Positions 39,773 through 49,672 of a DNA stretch of 64,000 nt are shown here, piece by piece (position 1 is the stretch's first letter; each line of letters opens with the position of its first letter). Source of the DNA: Bacteroides sp. AN502(2024) (GTDB lineage Bacteria > Bacteroidota > Bacteroidia > Bacteroidales > Bacteroidaceae); contig NZ_JBGFSP010000003.1 in the NCBI RefSeq assembly GCF_041227145.1, forward strand, positions 1,178,001 through 1,242,000. Direction: 5' to 3'. The position numbers and the translations under genes were made by a program. The notes under the pieces were generated by a model. The model was not told the DNA's origin, made no database searches, and was given only the letters and a program-made list of their open reading frames with translations.

Positions 39773-40091
39773 AAACATTGTGCGGCGTGTAGGCAAACTG
39801 TACTAATCCGGTATTTGAATAGTATGTTGCAGATAACTTTATCTGCAACAGCATAAGTCTCTTGTGTTCATCAATTTAGCATGATTTTGTTGCAGATGGC
39901 AGATGTTTTGTACCTTTCAAACATAGAGAGGAACTCTCGGTATGATGTCTTTCTGCATCGAAATGGTGTCGGCTGTGGCCCATAAAATAAGACCATTTTT
40001 GAGAGAACAAAACAGTTTTAAATGAAAGAGCCGTGCCGTGCATGCGAATGAAAATATACGTTAATCCATGTAATCTGTGGTGAAAAGTCAC
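39773..40091. repeat. Palindromic inverted copy of the 37.8-kb segment, upstream of metG
   Basis: No gene is seen. GTTGCAGATAA pairs with TTATCTGCAAC at 39826-39849, and TTGTTGCAGATGGCAGAT at 39888-39905 is the reverse complement of the 37807-37824 motif. TTAAATGAAAGAGCCGT at 40018-40034 is the reverse complement of 36210-36226. These mark the right border of the repeat-rich junction. Confidence 0.65.
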
Positions 40092-40099
40092 TATCTTTG
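40092..40099 (+). promoter_or_regulatory. -7 promoter element for metG and the glycan operon
   Basis: TATCTTTG fits TAnnTTTG, 40 bp upstream of the metG ATG. Gene spacing suggests that it drives metG and at least the six genes after it. Confidence 0.6.
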
Positions 40100-40139
40100 C
40101 ACATTGCAAAGCTGAAAACAACAAAAATCACACTATATA

Positions 40140-42179
40140 ATGGAAAAGAAATTCAAAAGAACCACCGTTACATCGGCACTGCCGTATGCGAACGGACCTG
40201 TCCATATCGGTCACCTGGCTGGTGTATACGTACCAGCAGATATTTATGTACGTTATCTGCGTCTGAAAAAAGAAGATGTATTATTTATCGGAGGTTCGGA
40301 CGAACACGGAGTACCTATCACGATCCGTGCCAAGAAAGAAGGAATTACTCCACAGGATGTAGTCGACCGTTATCATTCACTGATAAAAAAATCATTCGAA
40401 GAATTCGGTATCTCATTCGACGTATATAGCCGCACCACTTCACCGACGCATCACCAACTGGCTTCGGATTTCTTCAAGACATTGTACGACAAAGGCGAAT
40501 TCATCGAAAAAACGTCAGAACAATATTACGACGAGGAGGCAAAAACATTCCTTGCCGACCGTTATATCACCGGAGAATGTCCCCATTGCCATGCGGAAGG
40601 TGCTTACGGCGACCAATGCGAAAAGTGCGGGACCTCACTTTCTCCTACGGAACTTATCAATCCGAAAAGCGCCATCAGCGGCAGCAAACCGGTGATGAAA
40701 GAGACCAAACACTGGTATCTTCCTCTCGACAAACACGAAGCATGGCTACGCAAATGGATTCTGGAGGATCACAAAGAGTGGCGTTCCAACGTATACGGCC
40801 AATGCAAAAGCTGGCTCGACATGGGGTTGCAGCCACGTGCCGTGAGCCGTGACCTCGACTGGGGAATCCCTGTTCCCGTAGAAAGAGCGGAAGGGAAAGT
40901 GCTTTATGTATGGTTTGACGCACCTATCGGATACATCTCCAACACCAAAGAACTGCTCCCCGACAGCTGGGAAACCTGGTGGAAAGATCCCGAAACCCGC
41001 CTAATCCATTTCATTGGAAAAGACAACATCGTGTTCCATTGCATCGTATTCCCTGCCATGTTGAAAGCAGAAGGCAGCTATATCCTGCCGGACAACGTGC
41101 CGAGTAACGAATTCCTCAACCTCGAAGGGGACAAAATCTCCACTTCCCGCAACTGGGCTGTATGGTTGCACGAATATCTAGCCGACTTTCCCGGCAAACA
41201 GGATGTACTCCGCTATGTACTGACCGCCAACGCACCGGAAACGAAAGACAACGATTTCACCTGGAAAGACTTCCAAGCACGCAATAATAACGAACTGGTT
41301 GCCATATACGGTAATTTCGTGAACCGTGCAATGGTATTGACCCAAAAATACTTCGACGGGTGCGTGCCCGCACAGGGCAGTCTGACCGACTACGACAAGG
41401 AAACACTGAAAGAATTTGCAGACGTAAAAGCAGAAGTGGAAAAACTGCTCGATGTATTCAAATTCCGCGATGCACAAAAAGAAGCCATGAACCTGGCACG
41501 TATCGGCAACAAATACCTGACCGACACTGAACCATGGAAACTGGCAAAAACAGATATGGAGCGGGTAGGTACTATCCTCAACATCTCCCTGCAACTGGTT
41601 GCCAACCTTGCCATTGCCTTCGAACCATTCTTGCCGTTCAGCTCGGAAAGACTCCGCAAAATGCTAAACATGGATACTTTCGAATGGTCTGAACTGGGAC
41701 GTGACGACCTTCTCCCTGTAGGGCATCAGTTGAACAAACCGGAATTGTTGTTCGAAAAGATTGAAGACGCTACTATCGAGGCACAGGTACAAAAATTGCT
41801 CGATACAAAGAAGGCAAATGAAGAAGCCAATTACAAGGCTAATCCGATCCGTCCGAACATCGAATTCGATGACTTCACGAAACTGGATATCCGTGTAGGT
41901 ACCATTCTCGAATGCCAGAAAGTTCCGAAAGCGGATAAATTGCTGCAATTCAAGATCGATGACGGATTGGAGACACGTACCATCGTATCGGGTATTGCCA
42001 AGCATTACCAACCGGAAGAACTGGTAGGAAAACAAGTTTGCTTCATCGCCAACCTTGCTCCGCGCAAACTGAAAGGCATTGTCAGTGAAGGCATGATTCT
42101 AAGTGCCGAAAACAATGACGGTAGTCTGGCAGTTATCATGCCGGGACGTGAAGTGAAACCGGGCAGTGAAGTAAAATAA
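40140..42179 (+). CDS. metG: Methionyl-tRNA synthetase
   Basis: A 679-residue class I aminoacyl-tRNA synthetase. Visible parts are the HIGH motif ([13 protein letters not shown]), the zinc-binding [18 protein letters not shown], the KMSKS-equivalent [10 protein letters not shown], the anticodon-binding helical domain and a C-terminal EMAP-like tRNA-binding domain (about 575-679, [19 protein letters not shown]). It charges initiator and elongator tRNA-Met. Four bases separate its stop from the flippase gene, so it probably heads the surface-glycan operon. Confidence 0.97.
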   Translation: MEKKFKRTTVTSALPYANGPVHIGHLAGVYVPADIYVRYLRLKKEDVLFIGGSDEHGVPITIRAKKEGITPQDVVDRYHSLIKKSFEEFGISFDVYSRTTSPTHHQLASDFFKTLYDKGEFIEKTSEQYYDEEAKTFLADRYITGECPHCHAEGAYGDQCEKCGTSLSPTELINPKSAISGSKPVMKETKHWYLPLDKHEAWLRKWILEDHKEWRSNVYGQCKSWLDMGLQPRAVSRDLDWGIPVPVERAEGKVLYVWFDAPIGYISNTKELLPDSWETWWKDPETRLIHFIGKDNIVFHCIVFPAMLKAEGSYILPDNVPSNEFLNLEGDKISTSRNWAVWLHEYLADFPGKQDVLRYVLTANAPETKDNDFTWKDFQARNNNELVAIYGNFVNRAMVLTQKYFDGCVPAQGSLTDYDKETLKEFADVKAEVEKLLDVFKFRDAQKEAMNLARIGNKYLTDTEPWKLAKTDMERVGTILNISLQLVANLAIAFEPFLPFSSERLRKMLNMDTFEWSELGRDDLLPVGHQLNKPELLFEKIEDATIEAQVQKLLDTKKANEEANYKANPIRPNIEFDDFTKLDIRVGTILECQKVPKADKLLQFKIDDGLETRTIVSGIAKHYQPEELVGKQVCFIANLAPRKLKGIVSEGMILSAENNDGSLAVIMPGREVKPGSEVK

Positions 42180-42183
42180 TAGC

Positions 42184-43626
42184 ATGAGCGAGGATCAGTC
42201 ACTAAAAGAAAAAACAGCCAAGGGATTATTTTGGGGAGGATTCAGCAACGGCATACAGCAGTTGCTGAATCTGACTTTCGGCATATTCCTCGCACGGCTA
42301 TTATCCCGTGAAGACTACGGCATGATAGGTATGCTGAGCATCTTCTCACTGATAGCCGGCAGTCTCCAGGAAAGTGGTTTTACAGCCGCCCTTGCCAATA
42401 GAAAAAACGTACAGCACAAAGACTACAATGCCGTATTCTGGTTTAGTTCTACCATGGGCTTCACACTCTACGTCCTGCTCTTTTTCTGTGCCCCTTACAT
42501 TGCCAAGTTCTATGACAACCCTGCCTTAACACCGCTGGCACGTTATTCATTTATCGGATTCTTCATCTCAAGTCTGGGAACTGCCCAAAGCGCATACATA
42601 TTCCGCAACCTGATGGTGAAACAGCGGGCTATCTCCACCATGATCAGCCTCACCATTTCGGGAATTGTCGGAGTGACCATGGTGTATTGCGGAATGGCAT
42701 ATTGGGGATTTGCAACGCAAAACATCGTCTACGCTTCTTCCATCACTTGTTGTTACTGGTATTTTTCCCCATGGCGCCCGACAATACACATCAACCTGAA
42801 ACCGCTGAAAGGAATGATTGCTTTCAGCAGCCGACTGTTGGTTACAAACATATTCAGCCACATCAACAACAATATCCTGTCGGTAATTCTGGGGAAGTTC
42901 TACTCGGAACGAGAAGTAGGCGACTTCAATCAGGCCAACAAATGGAACTCCATGGGGTACTCCGTAATAACCGGAATGGTCAATGGAATAGCCCAGCCCA
43001 TACTTGCCAGCGTTACGGACGACCGTCAACGTCAGAAACGCATCTTCCGCAAGATGCTCCGTTTCACGTCATTCGTCACCTTCCCTGCCATGTTCGGATT
43101 ATCGCTGATTACCCCGGAGCTAATCACCATAGCCGTTACCTCCAAATGGGCGGCAAGTGCGGAAATCATGAGAATCTTATGTATAGGAAGCGCCTTCACA
43201 GCCATCAGCAGTCTTTACTCGAACCTGATTATCAGCAAAGGTAAATCGGACATCTATATGTGGAGCACCATCGCACTGGGAAGCGTGCAAGTGGCCATGA
43301 TGCTCTATTGCAGCAGTTACGGCATCTCTGCACTGGTCAGATACTACATCTGTATCAACATCAGTTGGCTGGTCATCTGGCAGTTCTTCGTGTGGCGAGA
43401 AATACACCTAACTGTTTTTCAGGCATTAAAGGACATCTCACCTTTTGCAATCATCGCGGGCGGAACAATGATAGCTACGCATTATTGCACCCGGGACATC
43501 TCCAACATCTATGTCCTGTTGATTGCGAAAATCGCCATTGCCGCGGCAATATATACCGCAGTCATGTGGATGAGCGGTTCGGTGACATTCAAAGAAAGCG
43601 TCCACTATTTGTTGAAAAAAAGATAG
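42184..43626 (+). CDS. Wzx-type polysaccharide flippase
   Basis: A 480-residue integral membrane protein with about 14 hydrophobic segments and the MOP-superfamily N-terminus TAKGLFWGGFSNGIQQLLNL, followed by LARLLSREDYGMIGMLSIFS. Such proteins move lipid-linked glycan units from the inner to the outer face of the cytoplasmic membrane. It starts four bases after metG and is followed at nine bases by a GT8 gene, so it is the export step of the glycan made by the downstream enzymes. The transported glycan cannot be inferred. Confidence 0.9.
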   Translation: MSEDQSLKEKTAKGLFWGGFSNGIQQLLNLTFGIFLARLLSREDYGMIGMLSIFSLIAGSLQESGFTAALANRKNVQHKDYNAVFWFSSTMGFTLYVLLFFCAPYIAKFYDNPALTPLARYSFIGFFISSLGTAQSAYIFRNLMVKQRAISTMISLTISGIVGVTMVYCGMAYWGFATQNIVYASSITCCYWYFSPWRPTIHINLKPLKGMIAFSSRLLVTNIFSHINNNILSVILGKFYSEREVGDFNQANKWNSMGYSVITGMVNGIAQPILASVTDDRQRQKRIFRKMLRFTSFVTFPAMFGLSLITPELITIAVTSKWAASAEIMRILCIGSAFTAISSLYSNLIISKGKSDIYMWSTIALGSVQVAMMLYCSSYGISALVRYYICINISWLVIWQFFVWREIHLTVFQALKDISPFAIIAGGTMIATHYCTRDISNIYVLLIAKIAIAAAIYTAVMWMSGSVTFKESVHYLLKKR

Positions 43627-43635
43627 TATCGATAC

Positions 43636-44613
43636 ATGGAAACAATACCCATATTCTTCACCTTCGACCGCAACTACGTGCTCGCCGCCTGTGTCGCCCT
43701 CCACTCCCTATTGAGTAAAGCGTCACCGGAATATCAGTATAAGCTCTACATCGTACACACCGACTTGCAGTCCAGACATATCAGGCGGATCACAAAAACC
43801 GTCACTCACTTCCGCAATGCCACCGTCTTGTTCAAAGACGCCTCCCGCTACAACACCGCTTGGGACAAGCTTCGCAACAAGTCGCATTTCTCCAAAGAAA
43901 TATTCTACAAGCTGACCGCTGCGGAAATGTTTCCCGAATACGACCGCATCCTGTTCTCGGATGTAGATGTCATCTTTACCGCCGACATCTCTTCCTCTTT
44001 CTTCCTCTATCCCGACGAGAAATTCTATTACGCCGGAACGCGCCCCATTCAGGAAAACACCAATCTGCCCCGCTATAAGAAAGAATTTACCCCACAGGAA
44101 GTGCAACTGATTGCCGACTATGAAATATCGGCAGGCTATATGCTCATCAATCTGAAAAAGATCAGAGAGGACAAGAAGCAAGCAGAGCTAACCGAGTCTT
44201 TCCACCGGAACCTGAACAGGCTGATTCTGCCCGAACAGGACTGCATCGCTTTATGCTGCGCGCCCTATCTCCGGTTTATGCCTTACAAATATGTCGTCTG
44301 CAACTTCCAATACCATCAAGACGACCGGACGCTGAAGTTCAATCCCAACAACCAAGCGTTGCAGGACAGGCAGGCAGCCGTCAACGCCTATCACGAAATG
44401 CTGGAGCAAGCAGTGCAGCTACACTACCCGGGAAAGAACAAACCATGGAACTCCCCTTTTGTATACAAATATAAAGAGTGGCTGTCGTGTTGCTGCCAAT
44501 CCGGACAATTGGGCTACTATTTGCGCATGCAGCCTGCATACCTGATACAACGACTGAAAAGGTACAGTCTGTCACGGTTTATCAAAAAACTAAAGAATAA
44601 ATATCATGGCTAA
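43636..44613 (+). CDS. Glycosyltransferase family 8
   Basis: A 325-residue GT8 enzyme. The N-terminus PIFFTFDRNYVLAACVALHS and the metal-binding FSDVDVIF (DxD) are typical, as is the nearby YEISAGYMLINLKKIREDK. The C-terminus HYPGKNKPWNSPF is the GT8 H-x-x-G-x-x-K-P-W hallmark. GT8 proteins are retaining transferases, often of galactose or glucose; the donor here is not known. It overlaps the following acyltransferase gene by eight bases. Confidence 0.92.
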   Translation: METIPIFFTFDRNYVLAACVALHSLLSKASPEYQYKLYIVHTDLQSRHIRRITKTVTHFRNATVLFKDASRYNTAWDKLRNKSHFSKEIFYKLTAAEMFPEYDRILFSDVDVIFTADISSSFFLYPDEKFYYAGTRPIQENTNLPRYKKEFTPQEVQLIADYEISAGYMLINLKKIREDKKQAELTESFHRNLNRLILPEQDCIALCCAPYLRFMPYKYVVCNFQYHQDDRTLKFNPNNQALQDRQAAVNAYHEMLEQAVQLHYPGKNKPWNSPFVYKYKEWLSCCCQSGQLGYYLRMQPAYLIQRLKRYSLSRFIKKLKNKYHG

Positions 44614-45274
44614 TATTCTATACCGCATTCCAGTAATACGCACTATCTTGCGGGAATGGGAGTTCTCCCGTTTCCGGAAACTGTGGCGGAAACAAAACCG
44701 CCATAACCATACGATCCCCATGAATATATTTCCTGCGGAACGCGTACAGATCGGGAAAGAGACCTACGGCGAACTGCACATCATAAGCCATCTGCCCGAA
44801 ATAGAATCACTGCGGATCGGTGCTTACGTATCCATCGCACCGAATGTTCACTTTATCTTGAGTGGCAATCATCAGACTGAAACTCTTTTCTGCTATCCGA
44901 TTCGCTCGCTGCTGACGGGTAAGCATTGCCGGGAAGACAGTATGAGCAAGGGAGCGATTATTGTGGAAGACGAAGCCTGGATAGGCTATGGCGCGCTGAT
45001 TCTTTCGGGAGTGATCATAGGAAAGGGAAGCGTCGTTGCCGCCGGAGCGGTGGTCACGCATGATGTTCCTCCTTATGCCATCGTAGGCGGGAATCCCGCC
45101 AAAATCATCCGCTACCGTCTACCTGAAGAAGTGGTGAACATCGTGAAAGACAGGCATCTGAAAGATATTCCCCTAGAGACATTGAAACAAAACTTGGGCT
45201 TGCTGTATACTCCGGTACGCACGTCCACTGAAGCCCGCAACCTAATAGAATCGATAAAAAATGAAAAAGAGTAA
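44606..45274 (+). CDS. Hexapeptide-repeat acyltransferase
   Basis: A 222-residue protein with left-handed beta-helix hexapeptide repeats (SLRIGAYVSIAPNVHFIL, IGYGALILSGVIIGKGSVVA) and the ending VVAAGAVVTHDVPPYAIVGGNPAK, which is the CatB/XAT type. It likely adds an acetyl group to a sugar of the surface glycan. It overlaps the GT8 gene by eight bases and the WbsX gene by fourteen, showing tight coupling. Confidence 0.88.
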   Translation: MANILYRIPVIRTILREWEFSRFRKLWRKQNRHNHTIPMNIFPAERVQIGKETYGELHIISHLPEIESLRIGAYVSIAPNVHFILSGNHQTETLFCYPIRSLLTGKHCREDSMSKGAIIVEDEAWIGYGALILSGVIIGKGSVVAAGAVVTHDVPPYAIVGGNPAKIIRYRLPEEVVNIVKDRHLKDIPLETLKQNLGLLYTPVRTSTEARNLIESIKNEKE

Positions 45275-46364
45275 AGGACAAGTACGCGTCATCGCATTTT
45301 ACCTTCCACAATATCACCCCACTGCCGAGAATGATCAATGGTGGGGCAAGGGATTCACCGAATGGACGAATGTAGGCAAAGCCAAACCATTGTTTCACGG
45401 GCACTACCAACCCCGTGTCCCTGCCGACTTGGGGTATTATGACCTGCGAGTACCCGAAACACGTATCGAACAAGCTGAGATGGCAGAGAAATACGGAGTG
45501 GAGGGCTTCTGCTACTGGCATTATTGGTTTGGCAACGGACACCGACTCCTGCAACGCCCCTTCCAAGAAGTGCTGGCATCGGGCAAACCCGATTTCCCGT
45601 TCTGCCTTTCTTGGGCTAATCACAGCTGGGAGGATAAACAATTCAGCAAGGAAGGTTCTCACCGGATACTCATGGAACAGCTATATCCGGGCGAAGCGGA
45701 CGAAACCGCCCACTTCAACGCATTGCTTCCCGCCTTTAAAGACCACCGCTACATCCGTGTGAACGACAAACCTCTGTTCATGGTGTACAATCCTTTCGAA
45801 TTGCCGGACGCCAGACGCTTCATCCTGCTATGGCAGAAGCTGGCCAACGAAAACGGCCTGCAAGGTATCCATTTCATCGGACAGACCAACGATGCCAAGG
45901 AGGTACAGACCTTAAAGGATATGGGCTTCGATGCCGTAAACATTGTCAGGCTGTTCGACTTCTTCAAGCTCGACTACTCACTGCCGGAGAAAATCCACAT
46001 GAAAATCATGCGTGTCATTTTCAAAAGAGGACGCATCGTCGACTATGCACGGGCTGCCAAATACTTTTCCGGCGTTGAAGATCGGAATGAGGACTGCTAC
46101 CCGACCATCATCCCAAACTGGGATCACTCTCCACGTTCCGGCAGGAAAGGGCATATCCTCATCCATTCCACACCGGAGAAATTCAAGAAGCACGTGCTTC
46201 AAACCTTCGCCAACGTGATGGACAAACCCGAAGACAAACGTATTGTATTCCTTAAATCATGGAACGAATGGGCGGAAGGCAACTACATGGAACCGGATTT
46301 GAAATTCGGTCTGTCCTATCTCAAGGCACTGAAAGAAGCAATGAATGAAATCAGACAAAAATAA
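45261..46364 (+). CDS. WbsX-family glycan-processing protein (GH99-like)
   Basis: A 367-residue protein beginning VRVIAFYLPQYHPTAENDQW and containing WWGKGFTEWTNVGKAKPLF, FCYWHYWFGNGHRLLQRPF and near the end FLKSWNEWAEGNYMEPDLKF, the full pattern of the WbsX/Glyco_tran_WbsX domain. Proteins of this family occur in O-antigen and capsule loci; the exact reaction is not established. Fourteen bases of overlap with the acyltransferase gene place it in the operon. Confidence 0.88.
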   Translation: MKKSKGQVRVIAFYLPQYHPTAENDQWWGKGFTEWTNVGKAKPLFHGHYQPRVPADLGYYDLRVPETRIEQAEMAEKYGVEGFCYWHYWFGNGHRLLQRPFQEVLASGKPDFPFCLSWANHSWEDKQFSKEGSHRILMEQLYPGEADETAHFNALLPAFKDHRYIRVNDKPLFMVYNPFELPDARRFILLWQKLANENGLQGIHFIGQTNDAKEVQTLKDMGFDAVNIVRLFDFFKLDYSLPEKIHMKIMRVIFKRGRIVDYARAAKYFSGVEDRNEDCYPTIIPNWDHSPRSGRKGHILIHSTPEKFKKHVLQTFANVMDKPEDKRIVFLKSWNEWAEGNYMEPDLKFGLSYLKALKEAMNEIRQK

Positions 46365-46370
46365 ACGGAT

Positions 46371-47288
46371 ATGACAACTTTCGCACCCATTCTCTTATTT
46401 GTATACAACCGGCCGGAACATGTCCGCCAATGCATCCTATCTTTACAAAAGAACAAGTTGGCAGCCGAAAGCCAACTCTTTATCTACTCCGATGCAGCCA
46501 AAACTCCCGAAAGTCAGGACGGCGTAAAACAGACCCGCCGGTTCATCCGAAGCATTGACAGCGGATTTGCTTCCGTCAACATCATCGAACGGGAGCAGAA
46601 CTGGGGACTGGCACGAAGCATTATTGATGGAGTGACCACGCAAGTAAACCGCTTCGGAAAAGTCATCGTGATGGAAGACGACCTCATCGCCGCCCCTTAC
46701 TTTTTGCAATTCATGAATGACGCGCTTGAGACCTATAAAGATGAACCTCGTATCGGGCATATCCAAGGTTGCGATTTCACGCAGGACACCTCTTTGCCCG
46801 ACAGCTTCCTCATCAAATGGACAGGCAGCTGGGGCTGGGCGACATGGGACAGGGCTTGGAAACTATTCAATCCGGACGGAAAAGAACTACTCCGCCAACT
46901 GGAAGAACGCAACCTCACATACCGGTTCGACTTTAACGGCACTTACGGTTACACACGGATGCTGCGCCGACAAATAGCGGGTAAAAACAATTCATGGGCT
47001 ATCCGTTGGAATGCCAGCCTGTTTTTAGCGGATGTACTCTCACTGAACGCCGGTCATTCACTCATCCGAAACAACGGGTTCGATGGAAGCGGAACCAACT
47101 GCGGCGGAGGCGGTCTATACGAATCGGACCTGTGGATGAAGCCACTTCCGGTAAAAAAGTTGTCTCCAATAGAAGAAAACGAGAAAGCCAGAGACGCTTT
47201 CGTGCGTTACTACCATCGCACGAATTGTTTGATGGCAAAAGCCATCCGAAGAATAAGACGTACACTGAAAGGAGATTTCGGAGCATGA
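46371..47288 (+). CDS. GT2-like (GT-A fold) glycosyltransferase
   Basis: A 305-residue protein opening APILLFVYNRPEHVRQCILS, with VNIIEREQNWGLARSIIDGV and VIVMEDDLIAAPYFLQFMND, where EDD is the metal-binding DxD equivalent. The middle GSWGWATWDRAWKLF is found in sugar transferases distantly related to GT2/GT13. Donor and acceptor are unknown. Its stop overlaps the next start by ATGA at 47285-47288. Confidence 0.85.
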   Translation: MTTFAPILLFVYNRPEHVRQCILSLQKNKLAAESQLFIYSDAAKTPESQDGVKQTRRFIRSIDSGFASVNIIEREQNWGLARSIIDGVTTQVNRFGKVIVMEDDLIAAPYFLQFMNDALETYKDEPRIGHIQGCDFTQDTSLPDSFLIKWTGSWGWATWDRAWKLFNPDGKELLRQLEERNLTYRFDFNGTYGYTRMLRRQIAGKNNSWAIRWNASLFLADVLSLNAGHSLIRNNGFDGSGTNCGGGGLYESDLWMKPLPVKKLSPIEENEKARDAFVRYYHRTNCLMAKAIRRIRRTLKGDFGA

Positions 47289-48358
47289 AAATCTATTATT
47301 ACCACACACGCCCCATACAGGAAGCACTGAACGAATGGGAGAACCATCTGCATCCCGGACATATCCTATACGGACTCACCCACTTCGGCAAGTATGGCAT
47401 CACGCCAATAATTCATCGCTATCGCCGTTTCTCCTCCCGACTACGCTTCTCGCTCTACAATTTCTTTGAGATTATGCGTTGCAAAGAGCCATACGATCTG
47501 CTATACGGCACCTCTTTCTACGGACTGGAACTTATCATATTTTTCCATGCGTTGGGATTCTATCGCAAACCTATCGCCATCTGGCATCATCAGGCAGTTG
47601 TCCGCAATTCCGGTAAACTGAAGAACCTGATTTCACGCTTCTATTACAAGGGCATCGACCAAATGTTCTTTTTCAGTCAAGCACTGATAGATGACTCTCT
47701 GAAATCGGGTAAAGTCACCGCCAATCAACTGCACCTGATACATTGGGGAGCCGATCTCGCTTTCTACGACTATCTGAAGCAGCACCTCCCCGACACCGGC
47801 AAAAAAGAAGAGAAAGAAAAATTCTTTATCTCCACCGGGAAAGAAAACCGTGACTTCAACACTCTGCTGAAAGCATTCTCCGAAACGGGACTTCCCATCG
47901 ACATTTTCACCACACCGGATAGAGAATACGAGCATCTGCTGAAACAATACACATCGTATGCCAACATACGGACACATCTCACCAGCGGCATCATCCCGCA
48001 CAAGCTGGCTGTGGAAGTATGCCGTTCGAAAGTAGTGGTTATCTGCTGTCTCAATTATCCCTACACCGTCGGACTGACCACTTTAGTGGAAGCTTTCGCA
48101 TTAGGGCTTCCGGTCATCTGTAGCCGTAACCCGAAATTCGAGATGGATATTGAGAAGGAGGGTGCCGGCATCTATGTAGACTATAACGATATCGAAGATT
48201 GGAAGCAAGCCATTAACTACCTCTACACCCACCCGGAAGAGGCGGAACAAATGGGAGCCAACGGACGAAAACTGGCTGAACAGAAATTTAATCTGGAGCA
48301 TTACAGCCGTGAATTATCAGAAATACTAATAGCCACAGTAAAAACTTACCGCAAATAA
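47285..48358 (+). CDS. GT4-type glycosyltransferase
   Basis: A 357-residue GT-B enzyme when started at the ATG at 47285, which makes an ATGA overlap with the preceding stop. The frame is open upstream to 46994, but that part overlaps the GT2-like coding sequence and is not family-like. C-terminal GT4 features are STGKENRDFNTLLKAFSE and YTVGLTTLVEAFALGLPVIC, with the E-x7-type donor-binding segment. It is followed by a 48-bp gap with a -7 box, the first break in the operon. Confidence 0.87.
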   Translation: MKIYYYHTRPIQEALNEWENHLHPGHILYGLTHFGKYGITPIIHRYRRFSSRLRFSLYNFFEIMRCKEPYDLLYGTSFYGLELIIFFHALGFYRKPIAIWHHQAVVRNSGKLKNLISRFYYKGIDQMFFFSQALIDDSLKSGKVTANQLHLIHWGADLAFYDYLKQHLPDTGKKEEKEKFFISTGKENRDFNTLLKAFSETGLPIDIFTTPDREYEHLLKQYTSYANIRTHLTSGIIPHKLAVEVCRSKVVVICCLNYPYTVGLTTLVEAFALGLPVICSRNPKFEMDIEKEGAGIYVDYNDIEDWKQAINYLYTHPEEAEQMGANGRKLAEQKFNLEHYSRELSEILIATVKTYRK

Positions 48359-48381
48359 CTCCGGATTTATAACGAAAAGCG

Positions 48382-48389
48382 TAACTTTG
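48382..48389 (+). promoter_or_regulatory. -7 element inside the glycan operon
   Basis: TAACTTTG fits TAnnTTTG, 17 bp upstream of the GT4 start at 48407, and could give separate expression of the last two genes. The short leader makes it less certain than the others. Confidence 0.45.
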
Positions 48390-48406
48390 CGGAAAGCTTT
48401 ATAATT

Positions 48407-49672
48407 ATGAGAGTCCTGATCATAAATACATCTGAACGAATAGGAGGAGCAGCCATCGCAGCAAGCCGATTGTTGGAATCACTGAAGAACAACGGCATCA
48501 AAGCCAAAATGCTGGTACGCGACAAACAGACCGACCAAATCAGTGTGGTCCGCCTAAAGAGTAACTGGCTGCAAGTGTGGAAATTTATGTGGGAACGGAT
48601 TGTGATCTGGAGTGCCAATCGTTTCCGGCGTTATCATTTGTTCGATGTAGACATAGCCAACACAGGTACAGACATCACCTCACTCCCGGAATTCCGTCAG
48701 GCCGACGTGATCCACCTCCACTGGATCAACCAAGGAATGCTATCGCTGAAAGATATACGGAAAATACTCACTTCCGGCAAACCCGTAGTCTGGACCATGC
48801 ACGATATGTGGCCATGCACCGGCATCTGCCATTACACACGGGGATGTAACAATTATCAGCAGGAATGTCATGACTGTCCGTACATCTACAAAAGCGGGGG
48901 ACGAAAGGATTTATCCTATCGCACATTCCGCAAAAAACAGAAGTTATACAGCTACGCTCCCATCTATTTCGTCACATGCAGCCATTGGCTGAAGGAACAA
49001 GCCCGGACAAGCGCATTGTTTGAAGGGAAAAGCGTCACCAATATACCGAACGCCATCAACACCAACTTGTTCAAACCTATGAACAAGAAGGAAGCGCGTG
49101 CCAAATTCATGTTGCCGGAAGGTAAGAAACTGATTTTGTTCGGCTCGTTAAAAATCACCGACAAGCGCAAAGGGGTCGACTATCTCATTGAGGCATGCAA
49201 ACTGTTGGCAGAAAAACATCCGGAATGGAAAGACTCACTGGGCGTAGTCGTATTCGGCAACCAGTCACAGCAATTACAGGAACAACTTCCTTTCCATGTC
49301 TACCCGCTCCCTTACATCAAAAATGAGCATGAGGTGGTAAATATCTACAATGCCGTAGACCTCTTCGCCATCCCGTCTCTGGAAGAGAATCTTCCCAATA
49401 TGATTATGGAAGCAATGGCCTGCGGAGTGCCTTGTGTCGGTTTTAATGTGGGAGGTATCCCCGAAATGATCGACCACCTGCACAACGGCTACGTGGCACA
49501 ATACAAATCTTCGGAAGATTTTGCCAACGGCATACATTGGATATTGACGGAACCGGGATACGATGAACTCTCCGCACAGGCCTGCCGCAAAGTGCTAGGT
49601 AATTATTCGGAGAGTATCGTTGCAAAAAAATACACAGATGTCTACAATAAAATAACGGGGAAATATGCATAG
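48407..49672 (+). CDS. GT4-family glycosyltransferase
   Basis: A 421-residue GT-B enzyme. The N-terminal domain has TSERIGGAAIAASRLLESLK and VWTMHDMWPCTGICHYTRGC, with a Cys-rich CNNYQQECHDCPY that is usual in this subgroup. The C-terminal donor site reads FAIPSLEENLPNMIMEAMAC followed by GVPCVGFNVGGIPEMI. It is a retaining transferase of a surface-glycan pathway. It overlaps the next gene by eight bases. Confidence 0.92.
   Translation: MRVLIINTSERIGGAAIAASRLLESLKNNGIKAKMLVRDKQTDQISVVRLKSNWLQVWKFMWERIVIWSANRFRRYHLFDVDIANTGTDITSLPEFRQADVIHLHWINQGMLSLKDIRKILTSGKPVVWTMHDMWPCTGICHYTRGCNNYQQECHDCPYIYKSGGRKDLSYRTFRKKQKLYSYAPIYFVTCSHWLKEQARTSALFEGKSVTNIPNAINTNLFKPMNKKEARAKFMLPEGKKLILFGSLKITDKRKGVDYLIEACKLLAEKHPEWKDSLGVVVFGNQSQQLQEQLPFHVYPLPYIKNEHEVVNIYNAVDLFAIPSLEENLPNMIMEAMACGVPCVGFNVGGIPEMIDHLHNGYVAQYKSSEDFANGIHWILTEPGYDELSAQACRKVLGNYSESIVAKKYTDVYNKITGKYA

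Noticed and set aside
46994-47284. Longer N-terminus for the first GT4 gene
   Set aside because: The extension overlaps the C-terminal coding part of the preceding glycosyltransferase and is Arg-rich without family similarity; the ATGA overlap at 47285 is the better start.
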